The position numbers were made by a program, and so were the translations under genes. From the NCBI GenBank assembly GCA_002412425.1, contig DHVB01000017.1:1-16521 (forward strand): DNA of 16,521 bases, written 5' to 3'. Below, piece after piece: positions 7,174 through 15,817 of the stretch. Numbering within the stretch: the stretch's first letter is position 1; each line of letters begins with the position of its first letter. The DNA is from Bacteroidales bacterium UBA5219. Lineage in GTDB: Bacteria; Bacteroidota; Bacteroidia; Bacteroidales; ML635J-15. The notes below the pieces were generated by a model. The model worked only from the letters and a program-made list of their open reading frames with translations. It did no database searches and had not been told where the DNA came from.

Positions 7174-9273
7174 TTATTTGTTGAATGAATATATTTCTGT
7201 TTTTTGATTTAACCAATCTACTTTATTTACATTGTCTTGAAAAATTATCACTTCAGAACCTCGAATATCTGCGAAATTTCCTGTTAAAATTTTTAGTTTT
7301 TCGTAATATTTTGGATTTTGACTATTTTCAAATCCTTTAAAATCAATTTCATAAAGTATTTTGTAACTTCTAAAATCAAAACTAAGTAATTTTAAGTTAA
7401 ATTTATTTGTTCTGTTAAATTTCAAAAGTTCAAAAACACCATCTCCATTATAGTCAATTAAAAAATATTCAGATTGCAAGTCTAATTTATCAAAATATTG
7501 TATAGACGTATTAGAGCAATTTGTTGAATGTTTCCACATATTTTCGTTTATACAATAAGTAAAAAACTCATACTTTACTTTCTCTGTCTCTTGAAAAATA
7601 ATTAGAACTTCTTCTGTTTCTTCATTATAAAAATTTGATTTTAATAGTTTTAAATTACCTTTAGTGCATGAAATTAATTTTGATGTTTTTATCAAAGAAT
7701 ATTTTCCATCTTTTTTTAAATAATCATACACATTTCCAAAATTATCAAATATTGAAATTATACTATCATTGATTGAAAATATTTCAGAAATTTTATTTTC
7801 GGAATTATACACTATTTCTGTTTCCAAGTCTAAGCTATTTGTTGAAAAATTAATTTTATGTAAACCTAACTTTTTTGCTTTTTCTTGATATGAAAAAACA
7901 TTTTGCCCATCTGTAAAAAATTGCAAGTTGTTTAAATTTTCAAAATCATGTTTAATTTTTGTTTGATTTTCAAAATCATAAAACATAATATCGACAGTGC
8001 CAATAGCAAGTATTTGATCTAAATTTGTATTGTCTTTAAAATTTCCAATTAGAATTTTATTAAAATCAGTAAAAAACTTACTTAGTTCTTTTTCTTTATT
8101 AGCGAATTGCTTTTCTCGATTTAGGTAATAAAAGTTGTATGGTGCTTGATTTTTTTTTATTTGAAAATTAGGATTTAAAATAAAATTATGAGCAGTCGGT
8201 TTATTTCCATACTCAATCGAAAATTCTTTAAATATTAAATACACATCATCAACAAATACGGTATTAGAATTTTTATTCCACAAATAAAATTTTATAAAAC
8301 TACCTTTATCAACAACACTTTTTGGCATAATAATCTCAGTACTAATGTTTTCCCATTTTTCAGGTCTGAAATTTTTATCTTTATGAAGTTCTAATTCACT
8401 ACAAAAAATTTCAGTATCGCTTGTATCGCAAATAGAAACAATAAAAACTGCATCTAAGTCTTCTGTTTCGCTCAAATAATTTAGGTTAAGTAATATTTTA
8501 TCTAAATTTTTGTAGTTAATATTTTCAAAATCTAATACAACTTGTTCTGAGTAATCGTTTGTGCCACTTGCATAGGTACTAAAATTTCCTGAAAAACAGT
8601 ATTTTGAGCTAGTTTTTTGAAATTTATCATCTTCAAAATCAACTAAAAGTGCTTTAGTTTTATGAATTTCATTTTCTTTTTCAAACACAATTTCTAAATC
8701 ATCAAAATACAAATTAGAACTATGCTCTAAATTATTGCGTATAAACATTTGCAAAAAGTGTTGTGAGTTTAAGTATTGTGTTTGAATATTGAAATTTTCG
8801 TTAAAGTTATACCAATTAATTGAATTTAAGTTTTCTGCCTTTATCTCTCTTTCTTGTTGGTATAATACAGTATTGTTAGTGTCTATAATTGTAAACACAA
8901 ATAATGAATTTATGAAACTTGTATCTGGTGAAAGCCAAAAATTACAGTTGATATTAACAAAACTCATATCTGCGTGGTCGGGAATTGGAATTGTAATAAT
9001 GGGACTTTGCCCGCCGTTCTTGTCGATAATAACAGATTTTCGTCCGGATAAAAATTTTAAGTTTGTTATTTTGTGAGTTTCATTTAAGTAATTATTATTT
9101 TCAAAACTTAAAAAAAAACTTATAGGTTTAATGCTAGCACTAACAACAATTTCTTTATTTTTTAATTTGTTTTCAAACTTATTACCAAGTATGCAAATTA
9201 TACAAGGGATAGCAACAAGTAATAAAACAATTGATAATATTTTAATTTGCTTCTTCTTTATCTTCTTCCTCAT
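7174..9273 (-). CDS. Membrane-anchored protein with duplicated beta-sandwich module and probable beta-propeller
   Basis: This 699-residue protein starts with a very basic tail (residues 1-11) and one membrane segment (about 12-30), with no convincing signal cleavage site, so it is probably anchored in the inner membrane with its bulk outside the cytoplasm. Two similar modules follow, about 55-200 and 211-350. Each opens with an F-E-(N/D) segment, has a central F-x-x-x-I-x-D-T strand (T-I-I-D-T and S-I-C-D-T) and ends with a D-D-(L/V)-x-x-(I/V)-F-x-K-E strand (191-200 and 341-350). This resembles carbohydrate-binding jelly-roll folds. Residues about 400-699 contain FG-GAP/VCBS-like turns (G-N-F-K-D-N near 410, D-Y-N-G-D-G at 607-612, G-N-F-A-D-I near 665-670), suggesting a beta-propeller. 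No known catalytic motif is seen. Its start overlaps the glycosyltransferase gene end by 32 nt, implying coupled translation. The family is unknown to me. Confidence 0.8.
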   Translation of the reverse strand: MRKKIKKKQIKILSIVLLLVAIPCIICILGNKFENKLKNKEIVVSASIKPISFFLSFENNNYLNETHKITNLKFLSGRKSVIIDKNGGQSPIITIPIPDHADMSFVNINCNFWLSPDTSFINSLFVFTIIDTNNTVLYQQEREIKAENLNSINWYNFNENFNIQTQYLNSQHFLQMFIRNNLEHSSNLYFDDLEIVFEKENEIHKTKALLVDFEDDKFQKTSSKYCFSGNFSTYASGTNDYSEQVVLDFENINYKNLDKILLNLNYLSETEDLDAVFIVSICDTSDTEIFCSELELHKDKNFRPEKWENISTEIIMPKSVVDKGSFIKFYLWNKNSNTVFVDDVYLIFKEFSIEYGNKPTAHNFILNPNFQIKKNQAPYNFYYLNREKQFANKEKELSKFFTDFNKILIGNFKDNTNLDQILAIGTVDIMFYDFENQTKIKHDFENLNNLQFFTDGQNVFSYQEKAKKLGLHKINFSTNSLDLETEIVYNSENKISEIFSINDSIISIFDNFGNVYDYLKKDGKYSLIKTSKLISCTKGNLKLLKSNFYNEETEEVLIIFQETEKVKYEFFTYCINENMWKHSTNCSNTSIQYFDKLDLQSEYFLIDYNGDGVFELLKFNRTNKFNLKLLSFDFRSYKILYEIDFKGFENSQNPKYYEKLKILTGNFADIRGSEVIIFQDNVNKVDWLNQKTEIYSFNK

Positions 9274-10210
9274 TATCTAAATTCGTTTTATTAATGATGT
9301 ACAAAGGGCGTTTTCTCACATTATTGCCCATTCTACTAATGTATTCGCCAATAATTCCAATTGTTATTAGCGTTATTCCTCCCATAAACAAAACACTCAA
9401 AATTATTGAAGTCCATCCCTGCACATATTCTTTTACAATAAGTCGTTTATACAACACCCAAAGCATAAGCACAAAAGATATTATACTAACGAAAAAACCT
9501 AAATAAGTTGCAAACCTTAAAGGAAAGTCTGAAAAAGAAGTTATTCCATCAAGAGCAAGTTTTGTCATTTTTGATGTTGAATATTTAGTTTTGCCTTCTG
9601 CTCTTTGGTCTCTATCGTATTCTATAAAAGTTTGTTTAAATCCTACCCAAGCAATTTGTCCACGCAAATATTTTTCTTGTTCAGGCATTTGTTTTAAAAT
9701 ATCAACAACTTTTTTAGAAATTATTCTAAAGTCTCCCACATCAACAGGTATGTCGCATTTAGTAATTTTTCTCAATATTCGATAATAAATTTTAGCAGTT
9801 AATTTTTTAAATATAGTTTCTCCTTTCCTTTGTTTGCGTCTTGCATGAACTATATCAAATCCTTGTTTTACTTTGTTATAAAGATTTATTATTTCTTCGG
9901 GTGGGTCTTGCAAATCAGAATCCATTGTAAGCACATAATTTCCTTTTGAATTTTCCATTCCAGCATAAATTGCGATTTGATGTCCAAAATTTCTGCTAAA
10001 ATCAATGTATTTGATATTCGGATTATTTTTAGCTAAATTTATTATTATCTCCAATGAGTTATCAATACTTCCATCATTTACAAAAATAATTTCGTAAGCA
10101 CATTTTAATTGCTCAACACTTGAAATTAATTTTGTGTAAAGTAAATCGATATTCTTTTCCTCATTATAAACAGGAAGAACTATTGATAATTCTATATTAT
10201 TTTTTACCAT
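9242..10210 (-). CDS. GT2 family polyprenyl-phosphate glycosyltransferase (GtrB/ArnC/DPM1-like)
   Basis: This 322-residue protein has the GT-A fold order: an N-terminal SIVLPVYNEEKN nucleotide-binding start (9-20), FVNDGS (43-48) and the metal-binding D97-S-D-L-Q-D-P-P-E105. It then has the late R-D-Q-R-A-E-G-K-T-K-Y (200-210) typical of dolichyl/undecaprenyl-phosphate sugar transferases. Two C-terminal membrane helices (about 233-255 and 266-290) match the GtrB/DPM1-like bacterial class. It should move a sugar from a nucleotide donor to a polyprenyl phosphate on the cytoplasmic face of the inner membrane. The sugar cannot be read from the sequence. The C-terminal tail is very acidic (NEEEDKEEAN). 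It heads the run that overlaps the 699-aa protein gene and the GH16-like gene, and follows the flippase gene by 117 nt. Confidence 0.92.
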   Translation of the reverse strand: MVKNNIELSIVLPVYNEEKNIDLLYTKLISSVEQLKCAYEIIFVNDGSIDNSLEIIINLAKNNPNIKYIDFSRNFGHQIAIYAGMENSKGNYVLTMDSDLQDPPEEIINLYNKVKQGFDIVHARRKQRKGETIFKKLTAKIYYRILRKITKCDIPVDVGDFRIISKKVVDILKQMPEQEKYLRGQIAWVGFKQTFIEYDRDQRAEGKTKYSTSKMTKLALDGITSFSDFPLRFATYLGFFVSIISFVLMLWVLYKRLIVKEYVQGWTSIILSVLFMGGITLITIGIIGEYISRMGNNVRKRPLYIINKTNLDNEEEDKEEAN

Positions 10211-10239
10211 TTTACAGCTTGATTTACTTTAGCTAAATG

Positions 10240-10247
10240 CAAAGATA
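10240..10247 (-). promoter_or_regulatory. Possible -7 promoter element for the glycosyltransferase operon
   Basis: Read on the minus strand the sequence is TATCTTTG, a match to TAnnTTTG, about 30 nt before the glycosyltransferase start codon at 10210. No TTTG lies at the expected -33 distance; the nearest candidate is too far. The operon may also be read through from the flippase gene, since no convincing terminator is visible in 10211-10327. Confidence 0.3.
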
Positions 10248-10327
10248 TGTATTTTTTTTAGGATTTAGTTTTTTTCAAGAATAAGTTGTACTAATTTTTT
10301 ATTTATAACAAAAAAATAGAAATATGT

Positions 10328-11770
10328 TTACTCTCTTTCTGTTAATAATTTGTAAATATCTTTTATCTTAAACAGTCTTGTGGCAAACGATGCAGCTAAA
10401 GAAATCAATCCAATAATTACTATTATTGTTATCCAATTCATATTCAATTTGCTCAAAAGTTGAGTTGACACTATTACAATAGCAACAAAAATTACTATAG
10501 ATAAGATTAGTTTGTAATTAATTTTAAATTTGAATACATATTTTGCCAAAATAAGCTGAGAAAACCCAGTAAACAATTGTGTTATCATTCCTGCTATAGC
10601 AGAGCCTATTACATGTAAACGAGGAATAAGGATAAGATTAAGAGCTATATTTAAAATCATTCCAACAAAAGCCATTGTATTTAATTGTTTCATGCTTCCG
10701 TTTGCAGTTAGCAATGTTCCAAAAATATAAGTAGTACTTATTCCTATAAAACCTATCATTAAAAAACTTAAAGTTTTCGAGCTTGCCTCAACGTTTTCCC
10801 AATACATTAAATCCATTATTTGCTCGCTAAAAAAGTAACAAACACACACTAAAAATATAGCAGGAACTAAAATCATTGAAAAAGATAATTTTGCTAATTC
10901 AGTAATGTTTTCTTTTTTCTTAATCATTCGTGAAAACATTGGCAAAAGCAGTATAGAGAATAAATATGGCAACATTGATGCTGCTTCTAATATTCTATAA
11001 GCTTGAGCATAAATCCCTGCTTGGTGTTTACCGTCTGGCAAAAGTCTTTCCAACATTACCGAATCTATTCTATTGTAAAAAGCCATTAGTAAAATCAATA
11101 AGGCATATGGATAGCTTTGTCGTAAAAAAACTCTAAAAAATCTAAAATCAAAATTTAGTTTAAAAAATTTGGCTTTATAAACAACTATTGAAAATGTAAC
11201 TATAGCAGTTGTTAAATAAGCAAATGTTTGAGTTAATACAAACCATTCTATTTTCATAGGTTTGTCGGTAACATTTCCCCAAATAATAATGCTACACACT
11301 ACTATCATTATAAACCTGTCGAGTACAGAAATTAAACTGTCGGTTTTAAATAATTGTAACCCGCTAATATTAGATCTTAAATATAAAATTAGAGAAGATA
11401 AAAATTGGTTTAAAATTAATATTAACAATATTCCTAATTGTCTTGAGTCGTAACCTATAATTAAAGCAGCTCCTATGGTTAGTGCAGCATAAACCAATGC
11501 CAATATTAGTTTTAGCGAAACTATATTCGACACATGTTTTCTTAATAGTTGTGGATTTTGTGAAATGTTTCTATTGTTAAAATTTGTAATTCCTAAGTCA
11601 AGAATAATATTTAACAAAAGAGAAAAATTAAACAATGAAAAATAAAATCCAAATTCTGCAGAGCCTACAATATTTTGCACCGAGCGTTCTACTCCAAAAA
11701 TCCAAAACGGTTTTATTAAAAGATTTAATAAAAGAAGGAAAGCTAAGTTTATAATGAATTTTTTCCTCAT
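10328..11770 (-). CDS. Polysaccharide/oligosaccharide flippase (Wzx-like, MATE/MOP superfamily)
   Basis: This 480-residue polytopic protein has about 12-14 predicted membrane helices spread over its whole length and no large soluble domain, which is the usual size and shape of Wzx/PST flippases. Supporting features are the helix 1-2 start with F-W-I-F-G, the N-R-I-D-x-V-M-L (about 235-242) segment seen in MOP family polysaccharide transporters, and the late N-I-A-L-N-L-I-L-I-P stretch common to the family. Members move lipid-linked sugars from the cytoplasmic to the periplasmic leaflet of the inner membrane. Neighbouring downstream genes (polyprenyl-P glycosyltransferase, GH16-like lipoprotein) agree with a surface-glycan role. 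The start is favoured by a good promoter a few bases upstream. Confidence 0.88.
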   Translation of the reverse strand: MRKKFIINLAFLLLLNLLIKPFWIFGVERSVQNIVGSAEFGFYFSLFNFSLLLNIILDLGITNFNNRNISQNPQLLRKHVSNIVSLKLILALVYAALTIGAALIIGYDSRQLGILLILILNQFLSSLILYLRSNISGLQLFKTDSLISVLDRFIMIVVCSIIIWGNVTDKPMKIEWFVLTQTFAYLTTAIVTFSIVVYKAKFFKLNFDFRFFRVFLRQSYPYALLILLMAFYNRIDSVMLERLLPDGKHQAGIYAQAYRILEAASMLPYLFSILLLPMFSRMIKKKENITELAKLSFSMILVPAIFLVCVCYFFSEQIMDLMYWENVEASSKTLSFLMIGFIGISTTYIFGTLLTANGSMKQLNTMAFVGMILNIALNLILIPRLHVIGSAIAGMITQLFTGFSQLILAKYVFKFKINYKLILSIVIFVAIVIVSTQLLSKLNMNWITIIVIIGLISLAASFATRLFKIKDIYKLLTERE

Positions 11771-11787
11771 TATTTAAAATTAGGTTG

Positions 11788-11817
11788 CAAATTTAATTAA
11801 CAATATTAAGTTTCAAA
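11788..11817 (-). promoter_or_regulatory. Bacteroidota-type promoter for the flippase gene
   Basis: On the minus strand, TTTG at 11817-11814 (-33) and TAAATTTG at 11795-11788 (-7) are separated by 18 nt. This matches the known -33 TTTG / -7 TAnnTTTG promoter form of Bacteroidota. Transcription would start about 5-8 nt further on, leaving a very short leader (about 10-13 nt) before the ATG at 11770. Confidence 0.55.
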
Positions 11818-11870
11818 CTTTATTTTAAGTATAAATTTAATTTTTTTTATAAATTAATGTTCTGATATAC

Positions 11871-11900
11871 TTTGTAAGTATATTATTTTTATTATTTTTG
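11871..11900 (+). promoter_or_regulatory. Bacteroidota-type promoter for the EF-G paralogue
   Basis: TTTG at 11871-11874 and TATTTTTG at 11893-11900 are 18 nt apart, the same spacing as the divergent flippase promoter. The start of transcription would be near 11905-11908, giving a leader of about 45 nt with no clear Shine-Dalgarno site, which is common in this phylum. No operator or cAMP-receptor-type palindrome stands out nearby. Confidence 0.5.
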
Positions 11901-11952
11901 TCAGCCAAATAAAAAAGTAAAAATTATACAAATTTAATATTTAAGTAATAAC

Positions 11953-14103
11953 ATGAAAAATTATCAAACTGAACAGATTAGAAATATTGCCTTAGTTGGC
12001 AACTCTGGTTCTGGAAAAACTATTTTAGCAGAATCTATGTTGCAAATTGGTGGCGTTATTAACCGTAAAGGAGACATCGCTAGCAAGAATACAGTTTCAG
12101 ATTATCGTTTAATTGAGCAAGAAAATGGCAACTCTTTGTATTCAACAGTAATGTACACTGAAATAAACAATACAAAGATCAACATTTTAGATAATCCTGG
12201 TATGGACGACTTTGTTGGAGGCTTAGTGTCTTCATTATTCCCTGCCGACATTGCCGTAATGCTTATTAACACTGCAAATGGTATAGAAGTAGGAACAGAA
12301 ATACATGGTCGTTATGTTGAGAAAGCAGAAAAGCCGATGGTTATAGTAATGAATCACCTTGATCATGAAAAAACAAATTTTGAAAAAGTTTTTGAATCAA
12401 TTCATGAAACATTTGGTGGTAATGCAGTTTTAGTTCAATTTCCTGTAAATGCTGGTGTAGGTTTCAATTCAATAATTGATGTTGTTACAAATAAAATGTA
12501 CACTATAAAAGGCACAGAAATTGTAATTAGCGACATTCCTGCTGAACATGCTGACCACGCTGAAGAAGTTAAAACACAATTAATAGAAAAAGCTGCTGAA
12601 GCAGATGAGTCTTTAATGGAATTGTTTTTTGAAAATGACACACTAACAGAAGAAGAAATGATGCGTGGAATAGCTGCTGGTCTTCCTCAACGTGGAATTT
12701 TCCCTGTATTTTGTATAAATGCTAGAAACGATTTAGGTGTAAAACGTTTAATGGAGTTTATCGCTAACGTATGCCCTGCTCCTAACAAATTACCTGCTCA
12801 TGTAAATAAAGAAGGAACAGAAATTAAATGCGACCCAAACGGAAAACCATCTTTGTTTGTATTCAAAACTTCTATAGAAGAACATATTGGCGAAGTATGT
12901 TATTTCAAAGTTCTTAGCGGTACTCTTACCGAAAGTATTGATATGTATAATCCAAAAACCAATACTAAAGAAAGACTTTCTACTTTGTTTGTGAACGCAG
13001 GAAAAAACAGAGTTAAAGTTGACAAAATGTATGCTGGTGATATTGGTGCTACTGTAAAACTTAAAGGAACAAAAACAGGAGCAACTTTAGTAGCTCCAGG
13101 TGAAGATTGGGAAATGCCAGCTATTAAATGGCCTAATCCAAAATATAGAGTTGCTATTAAAGCAGTAACCGAAGGTGATGACGAAAAACTTGGCGAAGCC
13201 TTAAATAAATTAAAAGATGATGACCAAACAATTTTAGTTGAATATTCAAAAGAGTTGAAACAATTAATAGTTCAAGGACAAGGCGAATATCACTTAAATA
13301 TTTTGAAATGGCATTTAGACAATCAATTTAAAATTCCAACTGAATTTTCTAGACCAAAAATTGAATACAGAGAAACTATTACAAAAACAGCATTTGCTGA
13401 CTATCGTCATAAAAAACAATCGGGAGGTGCCGGACAATTTGGTGAAGTTCATATGATTATTGAACCTTACACAGAAGGAATGCCTGATCCTGTGATGCAT
13501 AAAATTGATGGAAAAGAATATAAAATTTCTGTAAGAGCAAAAGACGAATACGATTTAGAATGGGGTGGAAAATTAGTGTATTACAACTGCATTGTAGGTG
13601 GTTCTATTGATGCAAGATTTTTACCAGCTATTCTAAAAGGAATTATGGAAAAAATGGAAGAAGGTCCACTAACAGGTTCATATGCTCGTGATATTAGAGT
13701 TTGTATTGTTGACGGTAAAATGCACCCTGTTGACTCTAACGAAATTTCGTTTAAATTAGCAGGACGTAATGCGTTTAGTAATGCATTTAAAAAGGCTGGT
13801 CCAAAAATTATGGAACCTATTTACAATTTAGAAGTTTTAGTTCCTGGCGATAGAATGGGTGATGTGATGAGTGACTTGCAAGGTCGCCGTGCTGTTGTAA
13901 TGGGAATGAGTAGCGAAAAAGGCTTTGAAAAAATTATGGCGAGAGTTCCTTACGCAGAAATGGCAACTTATTCTACTGCTCTTAGATCAAATACCGGAGG
14001 TCGTGCAATGTATGAAATGTCGTTCCACGAATACCAACAAGTACCACCAGATGTTCAAGAGCAATTGCTTAAAGAATACGAAGCTGAAGACGACGACGAA
14101 TAA
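11953..14103 (+). CDS. fusA2: Elongation factor G paralogue (EF-G2-like) with altered GTPase motifs
   Basis: This 716-residue protein has all EF-G domains: G domain (1-280), domain II (about 295-385), III (about 398-470), IV (about 475-600, with Q-S-G-G-x-G-Q-F-G at 489-497) and V (about 605-695), plus an acidic tail (EAEDDDE). EF-G moves tRNAs and mRNA through the ribosome. The P-loop is complete (G16-N-S-G-S-G-K-T23), but other GTPase parts differ from standard EF-G. The switch I R-G-I-T-I is N58-G-N-S-L62 (Mg-binding Thr replaced by Ser), D-T-P-G-H is D80-N-P-G-M84 (catalytic His replaced by Met), and N-K-M-D is N134-H-L-D137. Standard EF-G (fusA) sits in the str operon; this copy stands alone with its own promoter. 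A Bacteroides EF-G paralogue without GTPase activity is known to support translation during carbon starvation; that this is the same class is inference. Confidence 0.9.
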   Translation: MKNYQTEQIRNIALVGNSGSGKTILAESMLQIGGVINRKGDIASKNTVSDYRLIEQENGNSLYSTVMYTEINNTKINILDNPGMDDFVGGLVSSLFPADIAVMLINTANGIEVGTEIHGRYVEKAEKPMVIVMNHLDHEKTNFEKVFESIHETFGGNAVLVQFPVNAGVGFNSIIDVVTNKMYTIKGTEIVISDIPAEHADHAEEVKTQLIEKAAEADESLMELFFENDTLTEEEMMRGIAAGLPQRGIFPVFCINARNDLGVKRLMEFIANVCPAPNKLPAHVNKEGTEIKCDPNGKPSLFVFKTSIEEHIGEVCYFKVLSGTLTESIDMYNPKTNTKERLSTLFVNAGKNRVKVDKMYAGDIGATVKLKGTKTGATLVAPGEDWEMPAIKWPNPKYRVAIKAVTEGDDEKLGEALNKLKDDDQTILVEYSKELKQLIVQGQGEYHLNILKWHLDNQFKIPTEFSRPKIEYRETITKTAFADYRHKKQSGGAGQFGEVHMIIEPYTEGMPDPVMHKIDGKEYKISVRAKDEYDLEWGGKLVYYNCIVGGSIDARFLPAILKGIMEKMEEGPLTGSYARDIRVCIVDGKMHPVDSNEISFKLAGRNAFSNAFKKAGPKIMEPIYNLEVLVPGDRMGDVMSDLQGRRAVVMGMSSEKGFEKIMARVPYAEMATYSTALRSNTGGRAMYEMSFHEYQQVPPDVQEQLLKEYEAEDDDE

Positions 14104-14112
14104 TATAAAAAG

Positions 14113-14145
14113 AAAAAGAGAGGTGGAGCGACCTCTCTTTTTTTT
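14113..14145. terminator. Bidirectional rho-independent terminator between convergent genes
   Basis: A perfect 8-bp stem (AGAGAGGT at 14117-14124, ACCTCTCT at 14131-14138, 6-nt loop) extends with flanking A/T pairs to at least 12 bp. It is followed by eight T on the plus strand and by TTTTCTTTTT on the minus strand. It can therefore end both the EF-G paralogue transcript (stop 14101-14103) and the sigma/anti-sigma transcript (stop 14168-14170). Confidence 0.85.
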
Positions 14146-14167
14146 ACACAACTATGAAATAAAACTC

Positions 14168-15817
14168 CTAATGCCTTGCAAGACGCAAAGCTCCTCTTCT
14201 TTCAATTTTATTTCCAAAATTATCCTCACCATTTATATTGTAATAATAAACTCCATCAGCAGCATGGTCATTTCCATTTATTTTTCCGTCCCAAGACTTA
14301 TTAATGTCTGTACTTTGGAAAATTACTTCACCATTTTTGTTAGTAATATCTATTTTAAACTTAACCAATTCTCCATCATAGCACACTACAAACTCATCAT
14401 TTAATCCGTCTCCATTTGGTGTAAAAATATTTGGTATTCTAAGATTGGTTTCAGATATTTCTATGGTTTCAGAATATGATTTTTGACAAGTTTCACTTAA
14501 ACTTGCAAACAATTCTATTTTATATGTACCACCTTTTACAAACTCATAACTAAAATTATCTAGCTCTGATTTTTCCTCATCATTTGTTTTCCAGATAAAG
14601 TTAACTTGATTATTTCGCTCAAAACCGCTATCATCAATTCTAGTATAATTAATAAATTGATATTTGTTTTTATTTACTAAATCTCTATCCGAAACAAAAT
14701 ATGGACTAATATTTAAACTGTCGGAAATAAATACTGTATCTGCAATATAACAAGAATTTGCAAAGCCAATTTTAACAAAGTAAATTCCTGCATTAAGATT
14801 TGTGAATCTACCTGTAGAATTTGTAATTTCGTTGTTTAATGTGAATGAATTTATATTTTTGTCATCACTTAATATTAACAATTTTCCATTTGCCTTAGAG
14901 CATACTTCTGATTCGGTTTGTATTTTGTATTTTGGCGATTTTAAAACATTTATTGTTTGTGATATTTGCTGAGTACAACCATTTTCTTCTAAGTTGAACG
15001 AAATTAAGTTTTCTCCTGATTTTAGATTTTTAATAATATAAGTTGAACTTGATTTTTTCAAGACTTTAAAATTAGTATCACCCCAAACAAGTTTAGAATT
15101 AGAATTTTTAATGTTTATAATCAAATCTTCGTTAGGACAGATATTTTCGTTAGAAAAATCAACTTTTGCAAAATCATTGTTTTTAAAATTTATAGTAATA
15201 CTATCTCTAAAAACATTTGATATATCATTATAATATATGGTATATTTACCAAAATTTTGCGAATTTATATTTATCCCTAAATCAGATTTACTTACTATTA
15301 TATCTTTTGGTAATTGCAACAAATTGGTTTTTGCTCCAAAAGGAATTTCTATTGATTTTCCACAAATTACAGTATCATTAGTTTTAAATACTTTTTGACT
15401 TATTGTTTTTTCATTTACGACATTTTTATTTTCATTAACAACACTTATTAATTTATTCTCATTGATTACTAAATCATTTTGTTTGATTATAGGTATTTGA
15501 TTATTTTGAGAATTATTTAAAATCTGATTTTCTGAATTAATATTATTTTGATTAGTTATTATTTGTTTATTTTCTTCAATAATAGTGTTTGTTGTTTGGT
15601 TAGTAGTTTCGATTGGTTTTGTTTGATTATTTACAATGTATATTGTTGCAAGGCTTAATGCTATTATAGCCAAACCTGCAGTAATATGATATTTATATGT
15701 TTTCAAAAATCCTTTTGGCTTTGGATATTGAGCCTTAATTTTCAAAAACACTTCTTCGGAGGGAGTCTCCTGAAAGTTTTCTAATTTACTTTTTAATATT
15801 TCATCAAATTTCTCCAT
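14168..15817 (-). CDS. Anti-sigma-like membrane protein with T9SS type B C-terminal domain
   Basis: This 549-residue protein has three parts. The cytoplasmic tail (1-42) reads F-D-E-I-L-K-S-K-L-E-N-F then P-S-E-E-V-F, a short motif I associate with Bacteroidota proteins encoded right after ECF sigma genes. One membrane helix follows (about 44-63). An Asn/Gln/Thr-rich linker (64-125) leads to Ig-like or beta-rich domains (about 145-455). The last 89 residues (461-549) are a gliding-motility-associated/T9SS type B sorting domain, with I-F-T-P-N-G-D-G-L-N-D (464-474), D-G-V-Y-Y-Y (521-526) and a final R-L-A-R-H. There is no cleavable signal peptide, so the expected topology is N-in/C-out with the sorting domain in the periplasm. 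Its ATG follows the sigma TGA with no gap, so the two are cotranscribed. An anti-sigma role is inferred from tail and position. No zinc-binding anti-sigma motif (HxxxCxxC) is present. Confidence 0.8.
   Translation of the reverse strand: MEKFDEILKSKLENFQETPSEEVFLKIKAQYPKPKGFLKTYKYHITAGLAIIALSLATIYIVNNQTKPIETTNQTTNTIIEENKQIITNQNNINSENQILNNSQNNQIPIIKQNDLVINENKLISVVNENKNVVNEKTISQKVFKTNDTVICGKSIEIPFGAKTNLLQLPKDIIVSKSDLGININSQNFGKYTIYYNDISNVFRDSITINFKNNDFAKVDFSNENICPNEDLIINIKNSNSKLVWGDTNFKVLKKSSSTYIIKNLKSGENLISFNLEENGCTQQISQTINVLKSPKYKIQTESEVCSKANGKLLILSDDKNINSFTLNNEITNSTGRFTNLNAGIYFVKIGFANSCYIADTVFISDSLNISPYFVSDRDLVNKNKYQFINYTRIDDSGFERNNQVNFIWKTNDEEKSELDNFSYEFVKGGTYKIELFASLSETCQKSYSETIEISETNLRIPNIFTPNGDGLNDEFVVCYDGELVKFKIDITNKNGEVIFQSTDINKSWDGKINGNDHAADGVYYYNINGEDNFGNKIERRGALRLARH

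Noticed and set aside
13925..14404. Plus-strand open frame of 159 codons across the EF-G end and the terminator
   Set aside because: It overlaps the EF-G paralogue in another frame, runs through a strong terminator and into the antisense of the anti-sigma-like gene, and its product has no protein-like pattern.
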